A stretch of 64,000 bases of DNA, from contig NZ_CABPSA010000001.1 of the NCBI RefSeq assembly GCF_902459615.1, forward strand, positions 930,001-994,000, given 5' to 3'. Shown in pieces: positions 52,628-62,651 of the stretch. The notes below the pieces were generated by a model. It worked only from the letters and a program-made list of their open reading frames with translations, was not told where the DNA came from and ran no database searches. Position 1 is the stretch's first letter. Every line of letters begins with the position of its first letter. The position numbers and the translations under genes were made by a program. This DNA is from Pandoraea commovens. GTDB taxonomy: Bacteria; Pseudomonadota; Gammaproteobacteria; Burkholderiales; Burkholderiaceae.

Positions 52628-54535
52628 TTATTGGAACGATGCGCATTCTTGCGCAAGACGTTCGATGAGCGCGTCAACGGGCATCACACCCAGATCCACG
52701 CCGCCACGGGCACGCACGGCTACCGTATTTCCCTCCTGCTCTTTGTCCCCCACTACCACGAGATAGGGAACTTTCTGCAGAGAGTGCTCGCGTATTTTAT
52801 AGCTAATTTTCTCGTTGCGCAAATCGCTCCGAGCCCTAAGCCCTTGTTCTTTCAACTTTTTCGTCACTTCCTGGGCGTAATCGGCCGTTTTTTCCGAGAC
52901 ATTCATCACGATCACCTGCTCCGGCGCCAGCCAGACAGGCAATGCACCAGCATGGTGCTCGATCAGAATCCCGATGAAACGCTCGAGCGAGCCAAGGATT
53001 GCGCGGTGAAGCATGACCGGACGCTTGCGGCTGTTGTCTTCGGCCACGTATTCGGCGTCCAGGCGCTCCGGCATCGAGAAATCGACCTGCATCGTGCCAC
53101 ATTGCCACTGACGGCCAAGCGCATCCTTGAGCGTGTACTCGATCTTCGGACCGTAGAATGCGCCGTCGCCCTCGGCGATCTCGAATTCGCAGCCCGAACG
53201 GCGCAGCGATTCCATCAGCGCGAATTCGGCTTTATCCCAATTTTCGTCCGAACCGACTCGATGCTCAGGGCGCGTTGCGACCTTGTAAATCATGTCCGTG
53301 AAGCCGAAATCCTTATAGACCGCATGCAGCAGCGCCGTGTAGTTCACGCACTCGTCGAGGATCTGGTCTTCCGTACAGAAGATGTGACCGTCGTCCTGCG
53401 TAAAGCCACGCACACGCATCAGGCCGTGCAGACCGCCCGACGGCTCGTTGCGATGGCACTGACCGAACTCGCCGTAACGCAGCGGCAGATCGCGGTAGCT
53501 GTGCAGCGCCGAGTTGAAAATCAGGACGTGTCCCGGACAGTTCATCGGCTTGAGCGCGTAGGCGCGGTTCTCCGATTCCGTCGTGAACATGTTGTCCTTG
53601 TAGTTCTCCCAGTGCCCCGACTTTTCCCACAGCGAACGGTCGAGAATCTGCGGACCCTTCACTTCCTGGTAGCCGTTGTTACGGTAGACGCGGCGCATAT
53701 ATTGCTCGACCTGCTGCCAGAGCGTCCAGCCCTTCGGGTGCCAGAAGATGAGGCCCGGCGCTTCCTCTTGCATGTGGAAGAAGTCGAGCGCGCGGCCGAG
53801 CTTGCGGTGATCGCGCTTTTCGGCCTCTTCGAGCATGTGCAGATACGCGTCCTGGTCTTCCTTCTTCGTCCAGGCCGTGCCGTAAATGCGCTGAAGTTGC
53901 TCGTTCTTCGCGTCGCCGCGCCAATAGGCGCCGGCCACCTTCATCAGCTTGAAGACTTTGAGCTTGCCCGTCGAGGGGACGTGCGGACCACGGCACAGAT
54001 CGACGAACTTGCCTTCGCGGTACAGACCGATTTCGTCCGTGGCCGGGATCGATTCAATGATTTCGGCCTTGTACTTCTCGCCCATCGACAGGAACAGACG
54101 CACGGCGTCGTCGCGCGACAGCACTTCGCGCGTCACCGGCTCGTCCTTCTTGGCGAGCTCGTGCATCTTCTTCTCGATGGCTTCGAGATCTTCCGGCGTG
54201 AAAGCGCGATGGAAGGAGAAGTCGTAGTAGAAGCCGTTTTCGATGACAGGACCGATCGTGACCTGCGCCTCGGGGAACAGCTCCTTGACCGCATAGGCCA
54301 GCAAGTGAGCCGTCGAGTGACGAATGACGTCAAGGCCGTCGGCGTCCTTGTCCGTGACGATGGCGAGACTCACGTCGCGATCGATCAGATAGGACGTATC
54401 GACCAGCTTGCCGTCGACGCGGCCCGCCAGGGCAGCCTTGGCCAGACCCGTACCGATCGAACCGGCGACTTGCGCCACCGTCAGCGGCGCTTCGTACTGG
54501 CGTTGCGAACCGTCAGGCAAACGTACCGAAATCAT
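52628..54535 (-). CDS. thrS: threonyl-tRNA synthetase
   Basis: A 635-residue protein, normal length. In order: TGS domain ([24 protein letters not shown]), editing domain with [16 protein letters not shown], class II core with [10 protein letters not shown] (zinc-binding Cys) and [15 protein letters not shown], and the C-terminal anticodon-binding domain ([15 protein letters not shown]). It charges tRNA-Thr. It is the first gene of the thrS-infC operon. A terminator from the tRNA-Val lies 57 bases upstream, so its promoter must be very close. Confidence 0.97.
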   Translation of the reverse strand: MISVRLPDGSQRQYEAPLTVAQVAGSIGTGLAKAALAGRVDGKLVDTSYLIDRDVSLAIVTDKDADGLDVIRHSTAHLLAYAVKELFPEAQVTIGPVIENGFYYDFSFHRAFTPEDLEAIEKKMHELAKKDEPVTREVLSRDDAVRLFLSMGEKYKAEIIESIPATDEIGLYREGKFVDLCRGPHVPSTGKLKVFKLMKVAGAYWRGDAKNEQLQRIYGTAWTKKEDQDAYLHMLEEAEKRDHRKLGRALDFFHMQEEAPGLIFWHPKGWTLWQQVEQYMRRVYRNNGYQEVKGPQILDRSLWEKSGHWENYKDNMFTTESENRAYALKPMNCPGHVLIFNSALHSYRDLPLRYGEFGQCHRNEPSGGLHGLMRVRGFTQDDGHIFCTEDQILDECVNYTALLHAVYKDFGFTDMIYKVATRPEHRVGSDENWDKAEFALMESLRRSGCEFEIAEGDGAFYGPKIEYTLKDALGRQWQCGTMQVDFSMPERLDAEYVAEDNSRKRPVMLHRAILGSLERFIGILIEHHAGALPVWLAPEQVIVMNVSEKTADYAQEVTKKLKEQGLRARSDLRNEKISYKIREHSLQKVPYLVVVGDKEQEGNTVAVRARGGVDLGVMPVDALIERLAQECASFQ

Positions 54536-54592
54536 GTCGCACTCCCATGCGCAAAAACGTCACGCGCGGCCCACGCCACGCGGAAAACCACG

Positions 54593-54624
54593 AAAAAAAA
54601 CGGCCTCGACTGTCGTCGAGGCCG
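54593..54624 (-). terminator. terminator after tRNA-Val
   Basis: On the minus strand a 10-bp stem CGGCCTCGAC / GTCGAGGCCG (loop of 4) is followed by eight T. It lies between the tRNA gene and thrS. Confidence 0.85.
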
Positions 54625-54772
54625 TCTCTTCATTCCTTGCATCCAGACGAAAAACACCCTCGACTTAACGTCGCACCTTCACCACTGTGAAAGTTCGGGC
54701 AGTCTTCAACATGAGTGTTTTCCAGCGCCTGTGTCTGCGGGGCTTCGCGGACTGTAATGCATTAAATTTCGT

Positions 54773-54849
54773 TGGTAGGCTCGATTGGACTCGAACCAAC
54801 GACCCCCACCATGTCAAGGTGGTGCTCTAACCAGCTGAGCTACGAGCCT
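54773..54849 (-). tRNA. tRNA-Val (anticodon GAC)
   Basis: 77 bases including the encoded CCA. Acceptor AGGCTCG / CGAGCCT, D arm GCTCAGCTGGTTAGAGC, anticodon loop TTGACAT, T arm GTTGGTTCGAGTCCAAT. All stems pair. Confidence 0.97.
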
Positions 54850-55031
54850 ACTGCAAGAGAACGAGATTCTAGCAAGGTTTCGTCACATCGCCAAGCGATT
54901 ATTGTGCCTGCCGACGAAAAACCGCATCAATCAAGGCTTTCGCGCGGGGTCGCGACGTCCATTGCCGCATCGCACTGTCTGCGGCGAGCTCCGGGCAACT
55001 CGCCCGACAGCGCTCGCCGCCAACAGCCATT

Positions 55032-57302
55032 TCAACGCCTGCGCGACGACACCACGCCCGTCACGCCATTCAATTGCGCCAGGGCGCGCTGCAACTGCCC
55101 AGCGTCGCGCACCTCGACCGTGAACTGCATAAACGCCTGTGCACCGCGCGATTGCGTGCTGACGCCCGTTACATTGAGCTTCTCCCGCGAAAACACTTCG
55201 GAGATGTCGCGCAGCAGACCCTGACGATCCGTCGCCTCGATCTGGATATTGACCGGATAAGCCGCAACGCCACGCCCTTCGAGCACGTCGGACGACCACG
55301 CCGTCTGAATCACCCGCTCGGGCGCGCGCGCCTTCATCGACTGGAAACTACTGCAGTCCTGGCGGTGGATCGACACGCCCTTACCCCGGGTGACGAAACC
55401 CACAATCGGATCCGGCGGCGCCGGCCGGCAGCACTTGGCCAATTGCGTCAGCAAGGCGCCGACGCCCACCACCAGCACACCGCTCTTCGCCCCCTGCGCA
55501 ACACTCGTATCGAGACTCTTCTTGGCGACGACCGTGTCGTCGTCCTTCGGCTCGGGCCCCGGCAGATTGCCCGAGAGCGCCTGCTCGACGTGCCGCAGGC
55601 TAAATTCGTCTTTGGCAATCGACGCGTAGAGATCGTCCGGCGCGCGAAAACCCAGACGCGCCGCCAACTCCTCAAGGTTGACGGACGTCTTGCCCTCGCG
55701 TTGCAACGTCTTGTCGATGATCGTGCGGCCGTGCGCAATCGTCTCTTCGAGGTCGATGGTGTTGAACCACTGACGCACCTTCTGACGCGCCCGATGGCTC
55801 TGCAAATACCCGAGTTGCGAATTGAGCCAGTCCCGCGACGGACCACCCTGCTTGACCGTGACGATCTCGACCGTCTGCCCGTTCTGCAACGGCGTATTGA
55901 GCGGCACCATCGCACCATCGACACGTGCGCCGCGGCACCGATGCCCCAGCTCCGAATGCAGGTGATAAGCAAAGTCGACCGGCGTCGCCCCTTGCGGCAG
56001 CGCAATCACACGCGCCTGCGGCGTAAGCACGTAGATGTGATCGTCGATCGTCGCGCGCTTGAGCTGCTCCCACGGCTGCACCGCAGCCTCGGCCCCCACG
56101 GTATCGGCGACATCGTCCTTCCACGCGAGAAGCTGACGCAGCCACGCGATCTTCTCGTCGTAAGCTTCGTTCGCCGAAAACGCACCGCCGTAACCCCGCT
56201 GTCCGGCCTCCTTGTAGCGCCAGTGCGCCGCAATGCCGTACTCGGCGAAGTGATGCATTTCGTTCGTACGAATCTGCACTTCGAATGCTCGCCCGTCGTC
56301 GCCGATGACGACCGTATGCAGCGACTTGTAGCCGTTCGGTTTCGGACGCGAAATGTAGTCGTCGAATTCTTTCGGAATCGGTTGCCACAGGTTATGGACA
56401 ATGCCCAGCACCGTGTAGCAATCCTTGATGTCGTCGACGATCACGCGAAACGCCCGCACATCGTAAAGCTCGGCAAAATCGACCGCCTTGCCGCGCATCT
56501 TCTTCCAGATGCTGTAGATGTGCTTCGGACGCCCGGACACTTCGGCCTTGACGCCCGCACGCGAGAGCTCGTCCTGAAGCCGCTCGATCGCCCCTTCAAT
56601 GAACGTCTGACGCTCGACGCGTTTTTCTTCCAGCAGCTTGGCGATCTGCTTGTATGTGACCGGCTCCAGGAAACGGAACGCGAGATCTTCAAGCTCCCAC
56701 TTCAGTTGCCAGATACCGAGCCGATTGGCCAGCGGCGCATAAATTTCCAGCACCTCGTGCGGCATATCTTCGGGCGGCGCCTTTTTCTCGGCCGCATACC
56801 AGCGCAGCGATTGCAGACGCGACGCCAGCCGGATCATCACGACGCGAATGTCCTGCGCAAATGCGAGCAGCATCTTGCGCAGCCCTTCGACCTGCGACTT
56901 TCGCTCCGCGATGGCGTCGCGATCGCGGCCATCGACCGGCATCGCTTGCGCGGCACGCGCGCCAGCGCCCGAGAGCCGTTGCAGCTTGCGTACGTCAATC
57001 ACGAGCGCGGCGACTTCGGCGCCGAACTTCTGTGTCAGCGTCGCTTGTGGATCGGGGAGGAATTCGACGGCAGAAAAGAGCGCCGCCGCCTGGTGCGTCG
57101 CCTCGTCCACGCGCAGCGTGTCGAGAATCGCGATCATGCCGCGCGCGTGCGCCATGATCGGTTCACCGGAAGAGAGAACGTGCTCGCCGCACAGTGTCGC
57201 GGCGAACGCGAGTGCGTCGTCCAGAGTAGCGGGCAATGATGCATCACCCACACCCGGCGTCGAACGCGACTCAGTGGATGTCGGTGCTTGGTGTTGGTTC
57301 AT
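55032..57302 (-). CDS. relA: GTP pyrophosphokinase RelA
   Basis: A 756-residue protein that makes (p)ppGpp at starved ribosomes. The hydrolase-like N-domain has lost the HD residues (AALFSAVEFLPDP at that place), which separates RelA from SpoT. The synthetase domain contains RPKHIYSIWKKM, DVRAFRVIV and the YKSLHTVV motif. TGS (DHIYVLTPQARVIALPQGATP), a zinc-finger-like region with CCRPAPPDPI and a C-terminal ACT domain follow. It is on its own between tRNA-Val and a RidA gene. Confidence 0.95.
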   Translation of the reverse strand: MNQHQAPTSTESRSTPGVGDASLPATLDDALAFAATLCGEHVLSSGEPIMAHARGMIAILDTLRVDEATHQAAALFSAVEFLPDPQATLTQKFGAEVAALVIDVRKLQRLSGAGARAAQAMPVDGRDRDAIAERKSQVEGLRKMLLAFAQDIRVVMIRLASRLQSLRWYAAEKKAPPEDMPHEVLEIYAPLANRLGIWQLKWELEDLAFRFLEPVTYKQIAKLLEEKRVERQTFIEGAIERLQDELSRAGVKAEVSGRPKHIYSIWKKMRGKAVDFAELYDVRAFRVIVDDIKDCYTVLGIVHNLWQPIPKEFDDYISRPKPNGYKSLHTVVIGDDGRAFEVQIRTNEMHHFAEYGIAAHWRYKEAGQRGYGGAFSANEAYDEKIAWLRQLLAWKDDVADTVGAEAAVQPWEQLKRATIDDHIYVLTPQARVIALPQGATPVDFAYHLHSELGHRCRGARVDGAMVPLNTPLQNGQTVEIVTVKQGGPSRDWLNSQLGYLQSHRARQKVRQWFNTIDLEETIAHGRTIIDKTLQREGKTSVNLEELAARLGFRAPDDLYASIAKDEFSLRHVEQALSGNLPGPEPKDDDTVVAKKSLDTSVAQGAKSGVLVVGVGALLTQLAKCCRPAPPDPIVGFVTRGKGVSIHRQDCSSFQSMKARAPERVIQTAWSSDVLEGRGVAAYPVNIQIEATDRQGLLRDISEVFSREKLNVTGVSTQSRGAQAFMQFTVEVRDAGQLQRALAQLNGVTGVVSSRRR

Positions 57303-57349
57303 GTCGGAACACGGGGCGACCAGCGCCCCGGATGTTGCGGGTCGTGCAC

Positions 57350-57706
57350 TCAGCTTTCGCGCTGAGCTGCCACGACCACGATTTCAACAAGCATGGCAGG
57401 GTCGGCGAGCAACGCCTGCACCGTAGCACGCGGGGGCGCATTGCCTGCCGGCACCCACTCGTCCCACACCTGATTCATTTCACCGAAGTACTTCATGTCC
57501 GAGATGAAGATCTGACAGGACAGAATGAGCGACTTGTCGCTGTTCGCTTCGCCGAGCAGGCGGTCGATGTGAGCGAGCACCTGACGCGTCTGACCCGCCA
57601 TATCCTGTGAACGGTCGTCGGGGGTCTGACCGGCCAGATAGACGGTGCCATTGTGCACAGCCATATCCGACCAGCGCTTTTCGACGTAGAAACGTTGTAC
57701 TGCCAT
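57350..57706 (-). CDS. RidA family protein
   Basis: A 118-residue protein from MAVQRFYVEKRW, with AGGAGTTTTACATC before the start. RidA features are the hydrophobic NGTVYLAGQTPDD strand, QVLAHIDRLLGEANSDKSLILSCQIFISDMKYF and the conserved Arg in PPRATVQA. The family hydrolyses reactive enamines/imines. The gene lies 47 bases before relA on the same strand. Confidence 0.9.
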   Translation of the reverse strand: MAVQRFYVEKRWSDMAVHNGTVYLAGQTPDDRSQDMAGQTRQVLAHIDRLLGEANSDKSLILSCQIFISDMKYFGEMNQVWDEWVPAGNAPPRATVQALLADPAMLVEIVVVAAQRES

Positions 57707-57772
57707 GATGTAAAACTCCTCGTGTTCTTCTGACTCTGGACCTACCGCCACCCCGCGTCGCACGGACGCGTC

Positions 57773-58651
57773 TCAGTCGGCATATCCCTCATAAAATCGG
57801 CGTGCGATCTCGATCTGATCCGCATGCACAAAGGTCGGCGCGTGTCCCACGCCGGGAATTTCAACAGCGCGCGCGTGTTGCGCGTGCGCCAGCATCTGGT
57901 CGAGCGTCGTGCGCGAAAGCAGGTCCGACTGCTCGCCCCGCACGATCAATGTTCGCCCCGGGAACGCGGCAAGCGACGCCCAGAGCATGGCTTCTCCCGA
58001 CGCGATGGTCTCAGGCGTCACTGCCGAGAAGGCCGCTCCGATCGACGGATCGTAACGCAGCACATAGCCATCGCCATCCGCCTTGAGCAGCGGCTCGCTC
58101 AGCGCAAGCCACTCCTGACGGGTATGCGGCCCGAACGCCGACGAGATCGACCAGATGTAATCTGCGCCTTCGTCGATCGATGCAAATCGCTTCGGGATAC
58201 CAACATACTGCCCGATGCGCGCGAGGGCTGGTGCATCGATATGCGGCCCCACGTCGTTGAGCAGCAGGTTACGAATCGGCGTATCCGGCAAACCCGCGAG
58301 TCCCATGCCGATGAGTCCCCCCATCGACGTACCGAACCAGTCGACGGTCGCAACGCCGAGACGGGCGATAAGCGTCACCATGTCCGCAACATACTGCGGC
58401 ACAACGTAACCTGCAGGGTTCAACAGCCAGGACGACTGGCCACGCCCCACCACGTCGGGGCACACCACACGGTAGTCGTTTGCGAGCGCGTTCGCCAGCG
58501 CGTCAAAATCGCGACCGCTGCGCGTGAGCCCGTGAACACAGACCAGCACACGAGGGTTCTCGGGATCGCCCCACTCCGCATAGGCCATTCGATGCAACCC
58601 GGATGGACTCAGACACTGAACGTTCGACAGACGCGGCGCGTGACTCGGCAT
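57773..58651 (-). CDS. alpha/beta hydrolase
   Basis: A 292-residue protein with the alpha/beta hydrolase fold: VCVHGLTRSGRDFD, DVVGRGQSSWL, nucleophile Ser in WFGTSMGGLIG, acid in LIVRGEQSDLL and His in GVGHAPTF. It has no signal peptide. It lies 66 bases upstream of the RidA gene and may be in one operon with it. Confidence 0.88.
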   Translation of the reverse strand: MPSHAPRLSNVQCLSPSGLHRMAYAEWGDPENPRVLVCVHGLTRSGRDFDALANALANDYRVVCPDVVGRGQSSWLLNPAGYVVPQYVADMVTLIARLGVATVDWFGTSMGGLIGMGLAGLPDTPIRNLLLNDVGPHIDAPALARIGQYVGIPKRFASIDEGADYIWSISSAFGPHTRQEWLALSEPLLKADGDGYVLRYDPSIGAAFSAVTPETIASGEAMLWASLAAFPGRTLIVRGEQSDLLSRTTLDQMLAHAQHARAVEIPGVGHAPTFVHADQIEIARRFYEGYAD

Positions 58652-58815
58652 GGCAGACTCATCGGATCGGTTTCCAGACTCGAATTCTACCGCGCTTGCC
58701 GCAAACCGTAAGCTAGAATGAGGTCACTCATGAGCCGCATCAAACCGCAGTTCGCGGTCCACGCTCGTCGACATCGTATTCCTCCCCCACCTTCCTCCCG
58801 CACGGAGACGATGCA

Positions 58816-59607
58816 ATGCTGAAAGGAAAAATCGCCCTCGTGACCGGCTCGACCAGCGGCATCGGTCTGGGCATGGCACAAGCGCTTGCGGCACAAGGCG
58901 CCACCCTCATCACGAATGGCTTCGGAGACGCAGATACGGCACGCAAGGCCATTGCCGATGCCGCAGCGAAGGCGGGCCATACGGGCACACAAGTCGGCTA
59001 TCACGGTGCCGACATGAGCCGCGCAAGCGAGATCGAGGCGATGATGCAATATGCCGAATCGGCGTTCGGCGGCGTGGACATTCTGGTCAACAACGCAGGC
59101 ATTCAGCACGTCGCGGAAATTCAGGATTTTCCGACGGACAAATGGGACGCTATCATCGCCATCAACCTGACGTCCGCTTTCCACACCACGCGACTTGCCT
59201 TGCCCGGCATGCGCACGCGCAACTGGGGACGCATCATCAACATCGCGTCGGTCCATGGACTCGTCGGTTCAGCGGGCAAGTCGGCGTATGTGGCAGCCAA
59301 ACACGGGATCGTCGGCCTGACGAAGGTCACGGCTTTGGAAAATGCGCAGACCGGGGTGACGGCCAACGCGATCTGCCCAGGTTTCGTGCTCACGCCGCTC
59401 GTGCAAAAGCAGGTAGACGACCGAGCAGCCCGTGACAAGCTGTCAGGGGACGAAGCCAAGCGTTCGCTGCTCGGCGAGAAGCAACCTTCCGGAGAGTTCG
59501 TCACGCCCGAGCAGCTCGGTGCGCTCGCCGTCTTCCTGTGCAGCGACGCCGCCGCGCAAGTCCGCGGGGCTGCATGGAACATGGACGGTGGCTGGACGGC
59601 GCAGTAA
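58816..59607 (+). CDS. bdhA: 3-hydroxybutyrate dehydrogenase
   Basis: A 263-residue short-chain dehydrogenase. NAD-binding motif TGSTSGIGLGMA, NNAG motif, catalytic Ser in NIASVHGLVGS and YxxxK in SAYVAAKHG. The HVAEIQDFP and ICPGFVLTPLVQKQ segments are typical of 3-hydroxybutyrate dehydrogenases. It oxidises 3-hydroxybutyrate from polyhydroxybutyrate to acetoacetate, which the convergent CoA-transferase genes would activate. The ribosome site is GGAGACGATGCA. Confidence 0.9.
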   Translation: MLKGKIALVTGSTSGIGLGMAQALAAQGATLITNGFGDADTARKAIADAAAKAGHTGTQVGYHGADMSRASEIEAMMQYAESAFGGVDILVNNAGIQHVAEIQDFPTDKWDAIIAINLTSAFHTTRLALPGMRTRNWGRIINIASVHGLVGSAGKSAYVAAKHGIVGLTKVTALENAQTGVTANAICPGFVLTPLVQKQVDDRAARDKLSGDEAKRSLLGEKQPSGEFVTPEQLGALAVFLCSDAAAQVRGAAWNMDGGWTAQ

Positions 59608-59664
59608 GGCGACAAAGGCAGCGACAAAGGCAGCAACGAAGGCAGCACCAAAGGCAGTGACGGC
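59608..59664 (+). repeat. 12-base in-frame repeats after the bdhA stop
   Basis: GGCAGCGACAAA, GGCAGCAACGAA, GGCAGCACCAAA and two partial units. In the bdhA frame they read Gly-Ser-X-Lys/Glu repeats directly after the TAA. Confidence 0.65.
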
Positions 59665-59712
59665 GTTGATGCGGCGTTTCATCCGTTGGCCAACAATGCC
59701 GATCATCAAAAC

Positions 59713-59743
59713 AAAACGGGCGGAGAAGGTCTCCGCCCGTTTT
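59713..59743. terminator. bidirectional terminator between bdhA and the CoA-transferase genes
   Basis: A 13-bp stem AAAACGGGCGGAG / CTCCGCCCGTTTT with loop AAGGT. Confidence 0.85.
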
Positions 59744-59869
59744 GCCTTGCACAGTCCAACTTCCTACATCACCGATGACCGGGTTCAACGGCCCGAGTCA
59801 TCCTCAGCAATTCGGTACCGCGCATTGCCCGGCAACCTACCGGGCAATCCAGCAACAATCGCATCGACC

Positions 59870-60508
59870 TCAGACGGCGCTCGTATCGAGCTGTGCCCCG
59901 GTCTTCTGCGAGATTTCTTCCTTCGTCACGCCCGGCGCCAGTTCGATGACCTTCAGACCATCCGGCGTGATGTCGATCACACCGAGGTCGGTAATGATGC
60001 GATTGACCACGCCCACACCGGTGAGCGGCAGATCGCAGGCCTTGAGGATCTTGTGCGCATCGCCCTTGGCCACATGCTCCATGAGCACCACCACGCGACC
60101 GACGCCAGCAACGAGGTCCATCGCACCGCCCATGCCCTTGATCATCTTGCCCGGGATCATCCAGTTCGCGAGGTCGCCCTTTTCGCTGACCTGCATCGCC
60201 CCGAGAATCGCCAGATTGATGTGACCGCCGCGAATCATCGCGAACGAATCGGCCGACGAAAAGATCGACGAGCCCGGGAGCGTCGTCACCGTCTGCTTGC
60301 CGGCGTTGATCATGTCGGCGTCGACTTCGTCTTCGGTCGGGAACGGACCGATGCCGAGCAGGCCGTTTTCCGATTGCAGCCAAACTTCCATGCCGTCCGG
60401 CACATGGTTCGCCACCAGCGTGGGCAAACCGATGCCGAGGTTCACGTAAAAGCCGTCTTCGAGCTCTCGCGCCGCGCGCGCAGCCATTTCGTCACGATTC
60501 CATGCCAT
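59870..60508 (-). CDS. scoB: 3-oxoacid CoA-transferase subunit B
   Basis: A 212-residue protein. The catalytic Glu is in [13 protein letters not shown], and [15 protein letters not shown] and [15 protein letters not shown] are conserved. It pairs with subunit A to move CoA from succinyl-CoA to acetoacetate or another 3-oxoacid. The start has AAGGAGATAACC before it. The gene follows subunit A after 23 bases. Confidence 0.93.
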   Translation of the reverse strand: MAWNRDEMAARAARELEDGFYVNLGIGLPTLVANHVPDGMEVWLQSENGLLGIGPFPTEDEVDADMINAGKQTVTTLPGSSIFSSADSFAMIRGGHINLAILGAMQVSEKGDLANWMIPGKMIKGMGGAMDLVAGVGRVVVLMEHVAKGDAHKILKACDLPLTGVGVVNRIITDLGVIDITPDGLKVIELAPGVTKEEISQKTGAQLDTSAV

Positions 60509-60531
60509 GGTTATCTCCTTGATCTCGGCGC

Positions 60532-61230
60532 TTACTTGGCACGTACCGTGCGTTGTTCGATGCGTTTCTCCGGATGTGCATTCAGCACAATGCGCTGAAC
60601 GAAGATCCCCGGCAGATGCACGTCGTCCGGATCGATCGAACCGGTTTCGACCAGTTCTTCGACTTCGACGATGGTGATCTTACCGGCCATGGCAGCCATC
60701 GGATTGAAGTTGCGGGCGGTGCGATTGAAGACGAGGTTGCCTGCACGGTCAGCCTTGGCAGCCTTGACCAGCGCCACGTCGGCGCGCAGCGAGCGCTCCA
60801 TGACGTACGTCTCGCCGTCGAACTCGCGCGTGTCCTTACCTTCGGCAACCACAGTGCCCACGCCCGTCTTCGTAAAGAATGCCGGAATGCCGGCGCCGCC
60901 GGCGCGCAGCTTCTCGGCCAGCGTGCCTTGCGGCGTAAACTCAAGTTCGAGCTCGCCCGCCAGATACTGACGCTCGAATTCCTTGTTCTCGCCCACATAC
61001 GACGAGATCATTTTCTTGATCTGACGCGTCTCCAGCAGCAGACCGAGGCCGAAACCGTCGACGCCGGCGTTGTTGCTGATGCAGGTGAGCCCCTTGACGC
61101 CCGAGTCGCGCAATGCGGCGATCAGGGCCTCCGGAATGCCACACAGGCCGAAGCCACCGACGGCGAGCGTTTGCCCGTCTGCGACGACACCGGCGAGCGC
61201 CTCCTTGGCGCTGGCGTATACCTTGTTCAT
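60532..61230 (-). CDS. scoA: 3-oxoacid CoA-transferase subunit A
   Basis: A 232-residue protein. The CoA-binding [16 protein letters not shown] motif and the [26 protein letters not shown]-like segment (residues ~105-130, here starting ELEFTPQG) are typical. It forms the first gene of the two-gene operon. A PcaI-type 3-oxoadipate transferase is a close relative, but bdhA next door favours acetoacetate. Confidence 0.93.
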   Translation of the reverse strand: MNKVYASAKEALAGVVADGQTLAVGGFGLCGIPEALIAALRDSGVKGLTCISNNAGVDGFGLGLLLETRQIKKMISSYVGENKEFERQYLAGELELEFTPQGTLAEKLRAGGAGIPAFFTKTGVGTVVAEGKDTREFDGETYVMERSLRADVALVKAAKADRAGNLVFNRTARNFNPMAAMAGKITIVEVEELVETGSIDPDDVHLPGIFVQRIVLNAHPEKRIEQRTVRAK

Positions 61231-61457
61231 CGTTTGTCCCTTTCCCTCGGTTGAGAATTGAAATTATGCCGCGCACCCGCGCGTTGCGAGGCTTGCGACA
61301 GCCCGCCAACGCTGCGGACTACGCACCTCATGCAATCTCAGAGCTTACGGTGGCACGCAAATGGGGCACAATACGTGAAATTACATATCTTCCCGCGTAC
61401 CGGGCCGCCACACGCAGCTCCCACGCGGGAGACCCGACCGGATCCGTATCTCCCCCA

Positions 61458-62003
61458 ATGCCGACGTTCGATTACCAGACAGCTTTTCACATCGCCCCCG
61501 TCGGTCTGGTCATTTCGCGCCAGCGCATCATCGAGGACTGCAACCGCCAACTCGGCAAGATCTTCGGCTACGCGCACGAAACGCTCATCGGCCAGTCTTT
61601 CCAGGTACTGTATCCGTCACCGAAGGAATTCGAGCGCATCGGTGAACGCATTCCGCCCATCATGAGTACGCAAGGCGTCTATTCGGACGAACGCATCATG
61701 CGACGTGCCAACGGCGAATTGTTCTGGTGCCACGTTACAGGCCGTTCGCTCGACGTCAAGGATCCGCACGCCGCAGGCCTCTGGACCTTTGAAGACATCT
61801 CCGCCACACGCCGCGTCGCCGTCGCGTTGACCGCCCGTGAACGCGAAATTGCTGCCCAACTCGTGCAAGGCAAAACGAGCAAACAGATCGGCAAGATTCT
61901 CGAGATCAGCCCGCGAACCGTCGATATCTACCGCGCCCGTCTCATGCAGAAATACGGCGCCGGCACGGCAACGGAACTGGTGCAACGTCTGCTCGGCAAT
62001 TGA
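61458..62003 (+). CDS. PAS-LuxR type transcriptional regulator
   Basis: A 181-residue protein from MPTFDYQTAF. A PAS domain (about 5-110: HIAPVGLVISRQRIIEDCNRQLGKIFGY) is followed by a LuxR HTH (about 118-178: TAREREIAAQLVQGKTSKQIGKILEISPRTVDIYRARLM). It lacks a receiver domain, so the signal is sensed directly by PAS. It is divergent from the CoA-transferase operon, with 227 bases between starts, and could control it. Confidence 0.85.
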   Translation: MPTFDYQTAFHIAPVGLVISRQRIIEDCNRQLGKIFGYAHETLIGQSFQVLYPSPKEFERIGERIPPIMSTQGVYSDERIMRRANGELFWCHVTGRSLDVKDPHAAGLWTFEDISATRRVAVALTAREREIAAQLVQGKTSKQIGKILEISPRTVDIYRARLMQKYGAGTATELVQRLLGN

Positions 62004-62008
62004 ACGTC

Positions 62009-62428
62009 TCAGCCCTCGGTGACCAACGTACGCACGGCCTCAGGTAGCGGCACCGACTTCTCAGCCTGATAGTTCACCCAGACGATTTTCGCGCCGCCTT
62101 CGGCCACGAGAATGTCCGGCGTATCGGCGCGTCGCAGTTCGAAGCGCGTGTCGATGCTGCTGCGTCCCGGTGCGCCGATAAACATGCGGCAATCGATATC
62201 GCCGGGATAGCGCAATTGACGCAGGAACGTCATGTTGGCATTGACGATGACGGGGCCCTCGCCCGTATCGCGCTCTTCCGACGCGATGTCCAGCGTTTCC
62301 AGCCACGAAATACGCACCTGCTCCATGTAACGAAAGTACACGGTGTTATTGACATGCCCGAAGGCGTCCATATCGCCCCAGCGAATGGGCATGCTCATAC
62401 GAAAGACTTCTTTGTACTCTGACGACAC
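62009..62428 (-). CDS. acyl-CoA thioesterase (hotdog fold, YbgC/FadM type)
   Basis: 139 residues, using a GTG start at 62428 with GGGGAATTGCA before it. The hotdog signature IRWGDMDAFGHVNNTVYFRYMEQVR carries the catalytic Asp. It hydrolyses acyl-CoA thioesters; the chain length is unknown. It ends six bases after the LuxR-type gene, convergently. Confidence 0.87.
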   Translation of the reverse strand: MSSEYKEVFRMSMPIRWGDMDAFGHVNNTVYFRYMEQVRISWLETLDIASEERDTGEGPVIVNANMTFLRQLRYPGDIDCRMFIGAPGRSSIDTRFELRRADTPDILVAEGGAKIVWVNYQAEKSVPLPEAVRTLVTEG

Positions 62429-62651
62429 TGCAATTCCCCATGATGAAAATCGACGCCCTGCCTTGAACTGACAGGGCGTCATGGAGATGAAGTGTAGCGC
62501 TTCGGCTGGTGTGGCGCGCGTCAGACTGCCGAGATTCGCCTCGACGAGCCGTCATTTAGGAGTGGCGAGAGGGCCGTGTATCGGAAGTTTCCGAAGCGTC
62601 CAAAGTACCCGAAGCACCTCGCCACCCCCGGCAATGCGACGGACCCGCGTC

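Noticed and set aside
52397-54757. 786-codon open frame on the plus strand over thrS
   Set aside because: It is antisense to an unmistakable synthetase gene and has no family-like sequence; high GC removes stop codons in such frames.
55074-57239. 721-codon plus-strand frame opposite relA
   Set aside because: Arg/Leu/His-rich shadow of a well-supported gene.
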